DNA of 64,000 nt from Catalinimonas niigatensis (GCF_030506285.1 NZ_CP119422.1:1798001-1862000), one strand, 5' to 3'; shown: positions 36,478-45,279, numbered from the stretch's first letter. The notes: generated by a model from the letters alone, not told the origin. Program-made: numbers and translations.

Positions 36478-38002
36478 TGTCCTGATCACCATACCTCTGC
36501 TTATTCCTTTAATCACTGCACTTGGCAGTTTATTCTTCTGGAAGCGTGATTATGCCCAAAAAATACTTTACCTACTTGGTTCTTCCCTGACATTAGCCGG
36601 AAGTGTGTGTCTGCTATGGATTACCCATCAGGAAGGCATTGTTAGTATGCATATAGGTAATTTTCAGCCTCCTTTTGCCATTACTTTGGTGAGCGATCTT
36701 TTTAGCGCATTAATGATAGTGGCAACTGCAATTTTAGGTTTCCTGATCTTTTTCTACGCAGAAGCTGACCGAAGTATTACCAATAATCATGTGCGATATG
36801 CTTTTTACCCGGCGCTCATGTTTATGTTATTGGGCATCATGGGATCATTCCTCACCGCTGATATTTTCAATCTTTATGTTTGGTTTGAAGTCATGCTGGT
36901 AGGTTCTTTTGCCCTGCTCACCCTGGGTGGAGAAAGAGAGCAATTAGAGGGTTCTATCAAATATGTTACCATCAATTTTATTGCTTCGGCTATTCTGCTG
37001 GCAGGTATTGGTGTGCTGTATGGTATCTCCGGAAGTACCAATATGGCTGACCTCTCTATTTTCTTTCGGGAAGAAAATGAATCGCCCTTGGTTTATATAG
37101 CCGCTATATTTTTTCTACTTAGTTTCGGGATCAAATCCGCTATTTTCCCCCTTTTCTTTTGGCTGCCTGCTACCTATCACACACCACCTGTAGCTGTCAG
37201 CGCCATCATAGCTGGCCTGCTCACCAAAGTAGGCGTATATGCGCTGATCCGAACGTTCACCATCATCATTCCCATTGAGACTGCTTTTTTTCAGAATTTG
37301 ATGCTTACCATCGCTGCGCTTACCATGCTGGTGGGGGTGTTGGGTGCAGTAGCACAGTTTGACTTCCGAAAGTTGCTGGCCTTTCATATCATTAGCCAGA
37401 TCGGATATATGGTCATGGGACTGGCGATTTATACCCCGCTGGCTGTTGCAGGCGCAATCTTTTTCATTCTTCATAATATCCTGGTCAAAACCAATTTGTT
37501 TTTTATCAGTGGAATAGTTTATAACAAAGAGGGTACTTTCTCTTTGAAGAAATTGGGTGGTTATTACAAAAAACATCCATTCATCTCATTGCTCTTTTTT
37601 ATTTCAGCCTTTTCGTTAGCTGGCATACCCCCGCTTTCAGGCTTTTGGGGTAAATATTATCTGGCCCGTGCCGGATTGGATGCAGAACAATACATTGTAG
37701 TGGCAGTTTCTCTTGTAACTGGCTTGCTTACTTTATTTTCTATGGCAAAGATCTGGCGTTATGTATTCTGGCGGCAAAAACCTCAGACAGATGAAATTCT
37801 CGCGGATGCAAAGTACAACGAAAAGCAATCTATCACAGGTATGTTGTTTTCATCAGTAGCATTGTCTTTTCTTGTCATTTGCCTAAGCCTTTTCCCTGAG
37901 CCACTGGTGCAGTTGACTCAGCGTGCTGCTGACCAACTTTTTCAGCGAGACGCATATATAGAGGCTGTATTAAATATCAATACCGAACATGAAATGGATT
38001 AG
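36470..38002 (+). CDS. mrpD: Na+/H+ antiporter subunit D (NuoN-like)
   Basis: A 510-residue, about 14-span protein of the NuoL/M/N family. The characteristic segments are FNLYVWFEVMLVGSFALL near 137-154, LSFGIKSAIFPLFFWLPATY near 220-239, HTPPVAVSAIIAGLLTKVG and FSLAGIPPLSGFWGKYYL near 382-399. It forms the second antiporter-like channel of the Mrp complex. It overlaps mrpC by eight bases and mrpE by 14, consistent with translational coupling. Confidence 0.95.
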   Translation: MTNVLITIPLLIPLITALGSLFFWKRDYAQKILYLLGSSLTLAGSVCLLWITHQEGIVSMHIGNFQPPFAITLVSDLFSALMIVATAILGFLIFFYAEADRSITNNHVRYAFYPALMFMLLGIMGSFLTADIFNLYVWFEVMLVGSFALLTLGGEREQLEGSIKYVTINFIASAILLAGIGVLYGISGSTNMADLSIFFREENESPLVYIAAIFFLLSFGIKSAIFPLFFWLPATYHTPPVAVSAIIAGLLTKVGVYALIRTFTIIIPIETAFFQNLMLTIAALTMLVGVLGAVAQFDFRKLLAFHIISQIGYMVMGLAIYTPLAVAGAIFFILHNILVKTNLFFISGIVYNKEGTFSLKKLGGYYKKHPFISLLFFISAFSLAGIPPLSGFWGKYYLARAGLDAEQYIVVAVSLVTGLLTLFSMAKIWRYVFWRQKPQTDEILADAKYNEKQSITGMLFSSVALSFLVICLSLFPEPLVQLTQRAADQLFQRDAYIEAVLNINTEHEMD

Positions 38003-38483
38003 CTTATTGCATCTTATTGTTCCCACTATCGGTACTACCCTTAGTATAGGCAAAGAAAGCATAAATGAAAAAGCTTTCTTGAGCATAGTGCTCTATACTG
38101 CATTCTTCATCGCCTTCTGGTTAATGACCTGGTTTTTTTACCGTCGGTATTTTTATAAAATACCTGCCGTTTTTCTACTTGTAGGTTTTTTCATCAAAGA
38201 ACTCATTAAAGCCAATCTTAAAATTGCACATGATGTGATTGCAGTACACACCTTCCTACAACCGGCAGTAGTAGCTTTGCCACTGGATGTTAAAACAGAT
38301 TTAGAGATCATGATGCTTGCCAATATCATCACCCTTACTCCCGGGACATTAAGCTTAAAGTTATCTGAGGATCGCAAAACGCTTTATGTACATACCCTTT
38401 ATCTGGATAAAGGAAGTATAGAGATCTTTAAACGAAACCTTAAACAAGGATTTGAGAAAAAAATACTAGCTGTCACATCATGA
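37989..38483 (+). CDS. mrpE: Na+/H+ antiporter subunit E
   Basis: A 164-residue protein with two or three N-terminal membrane segments and a soluble C-terminal domain. The segment FIKELIKANLKIAHDV (about 63-78) and the LANIITLTPGTLSLKLSEDR segment (about 111-130) are typical of MnhE. Its last bases overlap the mrpF start as ATGA. Confidence 0.92.
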   Translation: MKWISLLHLIVPTIGTTLSIGKESINEKAFLSIVLYTAFFIAFWLMTWFFYRRYFYKIPAVFLLVGFFIKELIKANLKIAHDVIAVHTFLQPAVVALPLDVKTDLEIMMLANIITLTPGTLSLKLSEDRKTLYVHTLYLDKGSIEIFKRNLKQGFEKKILAVTS

Positions 38484-38746
38484 ATATTTTTGCCTTCAGT
38501 CTCTACGTCGCTATCTGGGGTCTATCGCTTTCTTCTATACTGATAGCCATTCGTTTCATCAAAGGTCCTACCCTGCCTGATCGTATTCTGGCACTCGACC
38601 TGATGTCTGCCAATCTGATTGGCATTATCATCACCTACGCTACTATCAATCAAAATACCATATTGATGGATGTAGCCATCATTCTATCTTTAATTGCCTT
38701 TCTGGGTACTATGTCATTTGCCTACTATCTCATTCACAAAATATAG
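38480..38746 (+). CDS. mrpF: Na+/H+ antiporter subunit F
   Basis: An 88-residue protein with three membrane helices. The signature IRFIKGPTLPDRILALDLMS at about 24-43 identifies MnhF/MrpF. It begins in an ATGA overlap with mrpE and ends three bases before mrpG. Confidence 0.92.
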   Translation: MNIFAFSLYVAIWGLSLSSILIAIRFIKGPTLPDRILALDLMSANLIGIIITYATINQNTILMDVAIILSLIAFLGTMSFAYYLIHKI

Positions 38747-38749
38747 CGT

Positions 38750-39121
38750 ATGCTTCAGTCAATCATTCAAGTTAGCAGTGCTGTCTTCATCCTTATCGGT
38801 ACCGGTTTTATGTTGGTGGCTTCTATTGGCATATTACGTTTTCCGGATTTTTACATACGCATGTCAGCCATTACCAAAGCTACCAGTCTTGGACTAGGTT
38901 TTATTCTGGGTGGCGCTGCTATCTACTTCAATACATTGGAGGTCATCTTAAAAGCCGGAGCCATCTTATTCTTTATTGTGCTCACTTCTCCTATTTCGGC
39001 TTATATCATTGCCAAAGCAGCCAGCCTGATCAAGGTTCCCTTTTGGGAGAAAACAAATTTGCATGAATATGAGGCAGGTAAAGACACCCCTGATGGGTCC
39101 AAAAAATCCAAACCAAATTAG
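38750..39121 (+). CDS. mrpG: Na+/H+ antiporter subunit G
   Basis: A 123-residue protein with three membrane segments. The segment RFPDFYIRMSAITKATSLGL near 29-48 is the MnhG signature, and the last 25 residues are charged and cytoplasmic. It closes the complete A-G operon (group 1 order), which exports Na+ and holds internal pH near neutral, as expected in a marine or alkaline setting. Confidence 0.92.
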   Translation: MLQSIIQVSSAVFILIGTGFMLVASIGILRFPDFYIRMSAITKATSLGLGFILGGAAIYFNTLEVILKAGAILFFIVLTSPISAYIIAKAASLIKVPFWEKTNLHEYEAGKDTPDGSKKSKPN

Positions 39122-39211
39122 GAAAACCCTCTGTAAGGATGCGGTTGAAGAATAGTCTGATTTAGGCAGAAAACTTAAGCTGCATATCTTACTTCTGTTC
39201 TTAAAATTATG

Positions 39212-39219
39212 TATGTTTG
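39212..39219 (+). promoter_or_regulatory. -7 element candidate for dnaB
   Basis: TATGTTTG matches TAnnTTTG. The -33 position is a weak TTAC, and the leader to the ATG at 39403 would be about 175 bases, so a closer start is also possible. Confidence 0.3.
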
Positions 39220-39402
39220 CCACCCTTTTTTGGGTAGGTATGAAACCAACATTCATAGGAAAAATTTTTATGTAATGAGTGTCAGCAACTTAACTCAAAA
39301 ATCAAGGGATAAGACAAAAAGCGTTGTGAGCAAGGCTTAAAATTTTGTAAATTCAATTTCGCTTCAAAACCAAAACACACCAAGACAACCCTAACCATAG
39401 CT

Positions 39403-42060
39403 ATGAGCAGCGATAATCCAGGAAGCAGAGCGACCGGCGGCCCGGCGAGTAACCAAAAATTTAGAAGAAACCGGATTGAAGGCTATCTCAATAAAAGCGG
39501 GGTTAATTCGGCTATGGGTAAACTTCCTCCGCAGGCAACTGATTTGGAAGAGGCCGTATTAGGCGCACTAATGCTGGAAAAAGAAGCTTTGACTACAGTT
39601 ATTGATATTTTACAGGCAGATAGTTTTTACAAAGACAGTCACAAAGAAATATATAAGGCTATCCTTCAACTGTTTGACAATTCTGAGCCTATAGACATTC
39701 TTACAGTCACTAATCAACTTAGAAAATTAGGTACACTGGAATTTGCCGGAGGTGCTTTTTATGTGAGCGGTCTCACACAAAAGGTAAACTCCGCAGCCAA
39801 CGTAGAGTTTCATGCCCGTATCGTCTCTGAAATGGCCATCAAAAGAGAGCTGATCACCATTGCTTCAGAGATTGAGCACGAAGCCTATGAGGATACTACC
39901 GATACATTCAACTTACTAGATAAAGTAGAGCAAAGAATCTTCAGTGTTTCCGAATCCAATATTCGTAAAAACTATGCGGATATGCGCTCCATCATGCGCG
40001 ATGCCATCACCGAACTGGAAGCCAAGAAGCATCGCAAAGATGGGCTTACCGGCATCGCTACCGGATTTACTGCATTGGACAGGGTAACCTCCGGCTGGCA
40101 AAAGTCCGATCTGGTGATTATTGCGGCCCGACCTGGTATGGGTAAGTGCTTGGGCAAAGGCACCAAAGTTTTGATGTACGACGGCACATTAAAGAAAGTG
40201 GAAGATGTCATTCAAGGAGACCTGCTGATGGGTGATGACTCATCTCCCAGAAAAGTACTTTCTATTGCACGTGGCAGAGAAAGAATGTACTGGATACGTC
40301 AGAATAAAGGAATAGACTATCGCGTGAATGAAAGCCACATTTTATCTCTCAAACGTAGCCGTAATGAATCCATATATCAAAAGGGCGACATCCTCAACAT
40401 TTCCGTCAAAGATTATCTGCAAAAAAGTGATAAGTTCAAGTCAAACTACAAAGGCTATAAAGTAGCAGTAGAGTTTGATGAAAAACCCCTTGCCCTTGAT
40501 CCTTATTTTTTAGGTCTGTGGCTGGGAGACGGCGACACAAATAGCCCCCGTATCACTTCCGCCGACCCTGAAGTAGTAGAGAGTTTGAAAGACTATACAT
40601 TGGTCCTACAGGATGAAGGCAAGTCAGCATTTGTAAGTTCTTATGATTACCCTAACAGATGTACTCAATATGCTATTACTAAAGGGCAGAGAGGTGGACA
40701 GCATGTCTTTTCTATTAAGCAAGAACTGCGTGATTTGAATGTATTAGGTAATAAGCACATCCCTCATGACTACCTTAGCAATGCTACAGAAAAACGCCTG
40801 GAATTACTTGCCGGACTGATTGATAGTGACGGTCATTACCTTGAACAGTCAAACGGGTACGAAATCACACAAAGCCGACAGCAACTTGCCCATCAAATTA
40901 AATTTTTGTGTGACTCCCTGGGTTTCCGTACTTCCATACGAAAGAAAAGGGCTTCAATCAGTACGAATGGCTACGAAACGGAAGTTTATCGTGTACGGAT
41001 TTATGGAAATGTGTCCACCATACCTGTACGAATCAAACGTAAGAAAGCACAACCTTGGAGGAGCAAGATAGATTGGCAGGTGACTGGAATTCAGGTTGAA
41101 TATGATCAGGTAGATGATTATTACGGCTTTGAAATTGATGGTAATCGCCTCTTCTTGTTAGAAGATATGACCGTGACTCATAATACTGCCTTTGTACTCT
41201 CTGCCCTGCGTAATGCAGCGGTAGATTTTGGCCATGCCGTGGCGATCTTTTCTCTGGAGATGTCATCCATTCAGCTGGTCAATCGTTTGATCTCTGCTGA
41301 GGCCCAACTGGAAAGTGAGAAGATCAAAAAAGGAAACCTGGCTGACTTTGAGTGGGAACAGCTGTATCACAAAACCGCCAACCTCACTGAAGCACCGATT
41401 TATATTGACGATACCCCTGCCCTCTCCATACGCGAGCTACGCTCCAAATGCCGACGCCTCAAAGCACAGCATAACATTGAGCTGATCATCGTAGACTATT
41501 TGCAGCTGATGTCGGGCGACAGCAGCAAAGGAAATATGGGTAACCGTGAACAGGAAATTGCTTCTATCTCACGCGCCATGAAAAACATTGCGAAGGAACT
41601 GAATGTGCCGGTACTGGCGCTCTCCCAGCTCAGTCGTGCGGTAGAAACTCGTGGGGGTGATAAACGTCCCCAACTTTCTGACCTCAGGGAATCAGGTTCT
41701 ATTGAGCAGGACGCAGATATGGTGATGTTTCTGTACCGACCTGACTATTATGGGATTACCGAGGATGAAGATAACCAGCCTGTGCAAGGTACCGGTGAGG
41801 TCATCATTGCCAAACACCGTAATGGTGCGCTGGATACCGTACGCCTCAAGTTCATCGGAAAGTTCACCAAATTTACTGATCTGGATGACTCTTCTTTTGA
41901 TGGCAATACCTATGGAAAGAACCTGGTGAGTGCAGGACCTTCAGAGTCTTTTAATGATCCTAACATCATCACTTTTGCCAGTAAGGCCAATAATCGTTTT
42001 AACTCACCATCCGGGGGTACCAGCAGGTCGGAAGATCCTGATGAGGAAGCACCTTTCTAA
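39403..42060 (+). CDS. dnaB: Replicative DNA helicase DnaB with in-frame intein
   Basis: An 885-residue precursor. The extein adds up to 539 residues: the N-terminal DnaB domain (PPQATDLEEAVLGALMLEKE near 43-62), the RecA-type core beginning at about 205 and interrupted in the Walker A loop, Walker B IIVDYLQLM, and SQLSRAVETRGGDKRPQLSD with ESGSIEQDAD near the end. The intein lies between Lys248 and Thr595; excision rebuilds GMGKT, so the helicase can bind ATP only after splicing. DnaB unwinds DNA at the replication fork and is essential. The extra 40 N-terminal residues are Gly/Arg/Asn-rich. Confidence 0.96.
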   Translation: MSSDNPGSRATGGPASNQKFRRNRIEGYLNKSGVNSAMGKLPPQATDLEEAVLGALMLEKEALTTVIDILQADSFYKDSHKEIYKAILQLFDNSEPIDILTVTNQLRKLGTLEFAGGAFYVSGLTQKVNSAANVEFHARIVSEMAIKRELITIASEIEHEAYEDTTDTFNLLDKVEQRIFSVSESNIRKNYADMRSIMRDAITELEAKKHRKDGLTGIATGFTALDRVTSGWQKSDLVIIAARPGMGKCLGKGTKVLMYDGTLKKVEDVIQGDLLMGDDSSPRKVLSIARGRERMYWIRQNKGIDYRVNESHILSLKRSRNESIYQKGDILNISVKDYLQKSDKFKSNYKGYKVAVEFDEKPLALDPYFLGLWLGDGDTNSPRITSADPEVVESLKDYTLVLQDEGKSAFVSSYDYPNRCTQYAITKGQRGGQHVFSIKQELRDLNVLGNKHIPHDYLSNATEKRLELLAGLIDSDGHYLEQSNGYEITQSRQQLAHQIKFLCDSLGFRTSIRKKRASISTNGYETEVYRVRIYGNVSTIPVRIKRKKAQPWRSKIDWQVTGIQVEYDQVDDYYGFEIDGNRLFLLEDMTVTHNTAFVLSALRNAAVDFGHAVAIFSLEMSSIQLVNRLISAEAQLESEKIKKGNLADFEWEQLYHKTANLTEAPIYIDDTPALSIRELRSKCRRLKAQHNIELIIVDYLQLMSGDSSKGNMGNREQEIASISRAMKNIAKELNVPVLALSQLSRAVETRGGDKRPQLSDLRESGSIEQDADMVMFLYRPDYYGITEDEDNQPVQGTGEVIIAKHRNGALDTVRLKFIGKFTKFTDLDDSSFDGNTYGKNLVSAGPSESFNDPNIITFASKANNRFNSPSGGTSRSEDPDEEAPF
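40147..41184 (+). mobile_element. Intein with LAGLIDADG endonuclease domain in the DnaB P-loop
   Basis: The insert is 346 residues (249-594 of the precursor). It starts with Cys249 (CLGKGTKVLMYDGTLKKVED, block A), has block B as VNESHILSL with His312, two LAGLIDADG motifs (LGLWLGDGD at 370-378 and LAGLIDSDG at 469-477), and ends in YYGFEIDGNRLFLLEDM followed by TVTHN with His593 and Asn594. The next residue is Thr595. All residues needed for splicing are present, and both endonuclease motifs keep an acidic residue, so homing may still be active. No stop or frameshift is seen. Confidence 0.93.
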
Positions 42061-42123
42061 AAAGCTTTGCACTTATTTGTCCATCAGCCTGGCTGATTTT
42101 GTCTAATTTAAAGCATAAAGACT

Positions 42124-42768
42124 ATGAGCATGTCCATCGCAGATATGCGGAAGGATTATTCCCGACAGTCTCTGGAAGTACATGATGTATTGCAGAATCC
42201 TGTCCTGCAGTTTAAGAAGTGGTTTGATGAGGCTACGCAGGCTCAGCTTCCAGAGGCCAATGCCATGCACCTGTCTACTGTCTCTTCCGATGGGAAACCC
42301 GTAGGGAGAATTGTATTGCTCAAAGGCATTGAGCAGGAGACTTTTGTATTTTATACCAACTACGAGAGCCGCAAAGGAAAAGAGCTTTTACATACGCCCT
42401 GGGCAGCTCTCACTTTCTTTTGGATAGAACTGGAAAGGCAGGTGAGGATTGAAGGAGAAGTAAGCAAAGTGTCCCCTGAGAAGTCTACCGAATATTTTCA
42501 CAGCAGACCCAGGGGCAGCCAGATCGGTGCCTGGGTATCTCCGCAAAGTGAAACCATACCGGATCGTACATTTCTTGAAAAGCGACAGGAAGAACTCACT
42601 CAGCAGTTTGATGGCCGGGAAATTCCTCGTCCCGAGCATTGGGGAGGCTTTGCCATACGCCCCCAAAGCATAGAGTTCTGGCAGGGCAGGCCCAGTCGTT
42701 TGCATGACCGTATTCGCTATACCAAAACTGCCGGGACAGACTGGGTCATAGAAAGACTAGCACCTTGA
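42124..42768 (+). CDS. pdxH: Pyridoxamine 5'-phosphate oxidase
   Basis: A 214-residue FMN-dependent oxidase. Typical segments are MRKDYSRQSL near 8-17, NAMHLSTVSSDGKPVGRIVL near 45-64, FVFYTNYESRKGKEL near 75-89 and, at the C-terminus, WGGFAIRPQSIEFWQGRPSR then LHDRIRY. It makes pyridoxal 5'-phosphate from the pyridoxamine or pyridoxine phosphate. The next gene encodes a PLP-dependent enzyme, 53 bases downstream. Length is normal. Confidence 0.95.
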   Translation: MSMSIADMRKDYSRQSLEVHDVLQNPVLQFKKWFDEATQAQLPEANAMHLSTVSSDGKPVGRIVLLKGIEQETFVFYTNYESRKGKELLHTPWAALTFFWIELERQVRIEGEVSKVSPEKSTEYFHSRPRGSQIGAWVSPQSETIPDRTFLEKRQEELTQQFDGREIPRPEHWGGFAIRPQSIEFWQGRPSRLHDRIRYTKTAGTDWVIERLAP

Positions 42769-42821
42769 CAGAATTATTGGTAAATTCGCATTTATTTTTT
42801 GATCAATAAATTTTTACAAAT

Positions 42822-44030
42822 ATGCAATCCTCTCAGACGGACACCCATACTTCCAGCCAACTCAAAGACCTGGACGAAGCTTTTTATCTTAAAGTTTTCA
42901 AGAGATACCCCCTTATCCTATCCCATGGAAAAGGTGCCAGGGTCTGGGATACAGAAGGCAAAGAATACATAGATGCCTTGGCAGGAATCGCTGTAAATGG
43001 TGTGGGGCACTGCCATCCCAAAGTAGTAAAAGCCGTACAGGAGCAGGTGGCTAAGCTGATGCATATCTCTAACCTCTTCATCAGTGAACCTCAGATGCAA
43101 CTGGCGCAAAAACTGGTAGAACTCTCCGGACTGGACAGGGTTTTCTTTACCAATTCCGGTGCTGAATCCAACGAACTGGCTATCAAAATGGCCCGCAAGT
43201 ACGGACATACCCACGGACGTGGAGGCGAAATCATTACGATGGATGGCTGCTTTCATGGGCGTACCCTGGCGACCATTGCTGCCGGAAGGCCCAAGTACCA
43301 GAAAGGCTTTGAGCCCATTCCCGCCGGGTTCAAACTCATCCCATTCAATGACCTGGAAGCGGTGAAAGCGGCGGTGACTGACCAGACGGCTGCCATCATG
43401 GTGGAGCCTATACAGGGAGAAGGAGGAATTCATCCGGCAGACCTGTCTTTTCTTAAGGGCTTACGTCAGCTTTGTGATGAGAAAAACATAGTACTCATCT
43501 TTGACGAGATTCAGTGTGGCATGGCCCGTACCGGCGACTTCTTTGCTTTTCAGGGCTATGGCGTAACGCCTGATATCCTGTCATTGGCTAAGTCACTGGG
43601 AGGAGGGTTCCCCATCGGTGCCCTGCTGGCCAATGAAAAAACAGCCTCCGCCCTGGACTTCGGAGACCACGGCACCACCTTTGGAGGAAATCCGCTGGGC
43701 TGTGCCGCTGCGCTGGCTACCATTGAAGCCATAGAAGAAGAAAATCTACTGGAAGCCGCCCATACCCACGGCAGCAAGATCATGGAACGCCTGCGTGCGG
43801 AAGCTCAGCAAGAGACCGCCATCAAAGATGTACGCGGCAAAGGTTTGATGATCGGTATTGAACTGGACATTCCCTCCCGTCCGGTGGTGATGAAGATGAT
43901 GGAAAAAGGCGTCATTGCCAATGCCATCGGAGACAATATCGTCAGATTGGTGCCTCCCCTCACCATCAGCATGGATGAGCTGAATACGGTGGTGGATGTG
44001 CTGCTGGAATGTATTGCTGAGTGTAAGTGA
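42822..44030 (+). CDS. Acetylornithine-type class III aminotransferase
   Basis: A 402-residue class III PLP enzyme. FFTNSGAESNELAIKMARKY near 108-127 binds the cofactor phosphate, Asp228 (FDEIQCGMARTG) holds the pyridine ring, and Lys257 (ILSLAKSLGGGFPIGALL) forms the Schiff base. This pattern is that of acetylornithine/succinyl-diaminopimelate aminotransferases (ArgD). In Bacteroidota close relatives also include lysine and ornithine transaminases, so the exact substrate is not certain; no other arginine genes are nearby. Confidence 0.88.
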   Translation: MQSSQTDTHTSSQLKDLDEAFYLKVFKRYPLILSHGKGARVWDTEGKEYIDALAGIAVNGVGHCHPKVVKAVQEQVAKLMHISNLFISEPQMQLAQKLVELSGLDRVFFTNSGAESNELAIKMARKYGHTHGRGGEIITMDGCFHGRTLATIAAGRPKYQKGFEPIPAGFKLIPFNDLEAVKAAVTDQTAAIMVEPIQGEGGIHPADLSFLKGLRQLCDEKNIVLIFDEIQCGMARTGDFFAFQGYGVTPDILSLAKSLGGGFPIGALLANEKTASALDFGDHGTTFGGNPLGCAAALATIEAIEEENLLEAAHTHGSKIMERLRAEAQQETAIKDVRGKGLMIGIELDIPSRPVVMKMMEKGVIANAIGDNIVRLVPPLTISMDELNTVVDVLLECIAECK

Positions 44031-44076
44031 GCTTTTGAAGATGTATAGGCTGGAAGTAGGGAGTGGTCCCCACCGG

Positions 44077-44118
44077 GATGGAAGTTAGAAGTTTAACTTC
44101 AAACTTCCCACTTCCATC
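44077..44118. repeat. REP-like hairpin after the argD-like gene
   Basis: An 18-base arm at 44077-44094 (GATGGAAGTTAGAAGTTT) pairs with 44101-44118 at 16 of 18 positions around a 6-base loop. There is no T run after it. Further GGAAGT/ACTTCC units surround it, and a similar purine-rich hairpin follows the GH15 gene. Confidence 0.5.
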
Positions 44119-44125
44119 TTCCCAC

Positions 44126-44776
44126 TCAAAAAACCTTCTTACTCGGCACTTTCATACCCAGTGCTTCCATGAGTTGTGGACTATCTTTGAGGGCTAACCT
44201 GGCAATGGTACGGAATTCTTTCATCCACTCGTTTAACTCTTTCATCACTTCATTGCGTTTTTGGGTAGCTTCTTCGGCCTCTCCTTTCATTTGCAGGCGG
44301 CGATTGCGAACCGCGATGAGTGCCTCTACACTGGCCTGGTTCTGGGCAAGCTCTTCCTGAGACAACTGATAATTAGCCAAAACATCGGCATGCTGGATCG
44401 CCTTGCTATAGAAATAACTGGCCTGTAGTTGCCAGGCATCTTTCTTTTTGGAGATACTTTTGATACGAAACTTAGCCAGCGTAACTTCATCTTCACGGAA
44501 AGCGAGTCTAACCGTATCCACGTGATTTTTAAACCTCTTCACAGCCTCTTTCTCCTGAACATTCAGTTGGCTGGCTACCTCCTGCTTTTCCCCGTAGATA
44601 TCATGCTTACTATTGTGGAGCATCATCGCTTTATTGACCAAAGTATTACCCTCCTGCATACGCTTTAAGGTAAGTCCGTATTTGTTCAGTTTTTCCTGTA
44701 CGCTGGGTATTTCCATCGCATTATGAATCGCACTTTGAGCGGAACCCAATTTTTTGGATAATGAATAATCAGGCAT
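44126..44776 (-). CDS. Hypothetical coiled-coil protein
   Basis: A 216-residue, strongly charged, almost fully helical protein with no membrane segment or signal peptide. Coiled-coil stretches cover about 60-110 and 130-200 (QASVEALIAVRNRRLQMKGE then EAEEATQKRNEVMKELNEWM). I do not recognise a family with known function; similar helical proteins occur in Bacteroidota. It stands alone and converges with the argD-like gene across the purine-rich hairpin. Confidence 0.6.
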   Translation of the reverse strand: MPDYSLSKKLGSAQSAIHNAMEIPSVQEKLNKYGLTLKRMQEGNTLVNKAMMLHNSKHDIYGEKQEVASQLNVQEKEAVKRFKNHVDTVRLAFREDEVTLAKFRIKSISKKKDAWQLQASYFYSKAIQHADVLANYQLSQEELAQNQASVEALIAVRNRRLQMKGEAEEATQKRNEVMKELNEWMKEFRTIARLALKDSPQLMEALGMKVPSKKVF

Positions 44777-44936
44777 GATAAACGGGTGTTAATGGGACAA
44801 TATATGCAAGATAAGCAAGACTTTACATCATATACCCGGGCAAAAAGCGGAAGATATTACCGGGTAATTTCAAAAGAATAAATGCAAAAAAAACCTTTTT
44901 CAGGCCATATATCAGCCACATTGTCATTGATGCATG

Positions 44937-45146
44937 AACAACAAGTTGCTTGCTAGTCTTAAAACTTACAGCGACATTACTGCTCACTTACAACACACAC
45001 ACAAAACCTACAGCTACCACACTGTTGAGTCGCTTAAGCGTGGCAAAACTTCAGGTTTAATTACTGTTGAGTCGCTAAACACACCCATTTCCTGACGCTT
45101 TGTCACTGTTTAGCTCCTTGAAGGTCATCAAACTTCAGTTTTGTAT
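44937..45146. repeat. Five decayed 42-bp tandem repeats
   Basis: Similar sequences start at 44937, 44979, 45021, 45063 and 45105, exactly 42 bases apart. The last four begin ACTG (three begin ACTGTT). Units 45021 and 45063 share ACTGTTGAGTCGCT. Units 44937, 45021 and 45105 share an AAACTT block near base 25-31, while 44979 and 45063 share a CACAC block, so the real period may be 84 bases. 42 is a multiple of three, which would fit a relic of a coding repeat. Confidence 0.6.
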
Positions 45147-45188
45147 AGCTATAAGCCCTGCATCAGAGGTAAAAAACAACAAACACCT

Positions 45189-45279
45189 CATTGCGACCAG
45201 GCAAACGGTTTTAAAAATCCGGTATACGTCATTGCGACCGAGCACGTCTATTGCGAGGCTACAAGCCGTGGCAATCTCC
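45189..45279. repeat. CATTGCGA-type REP-like repeat cluster
   Basis: CATTGCGACC occurs at 45189-45198 and 45230-45239 and TATTGCGAGG at 45249-45258, followed by GCAATCTCC at 45271-45279, which could pair with the ATTGC core. Intergenic repeats built on CATTGCGAGG...GCAATCTC are known in several phyla. Confidence 0.5.

Noticed and set aside
44979-45146. Evenly spaced repeats that might be a CRISPR array
   Set aside because: The repeats are not identical, there are no constant-length unique spacers, and no cas genes are nearby. It is a decayed tandem repeat.
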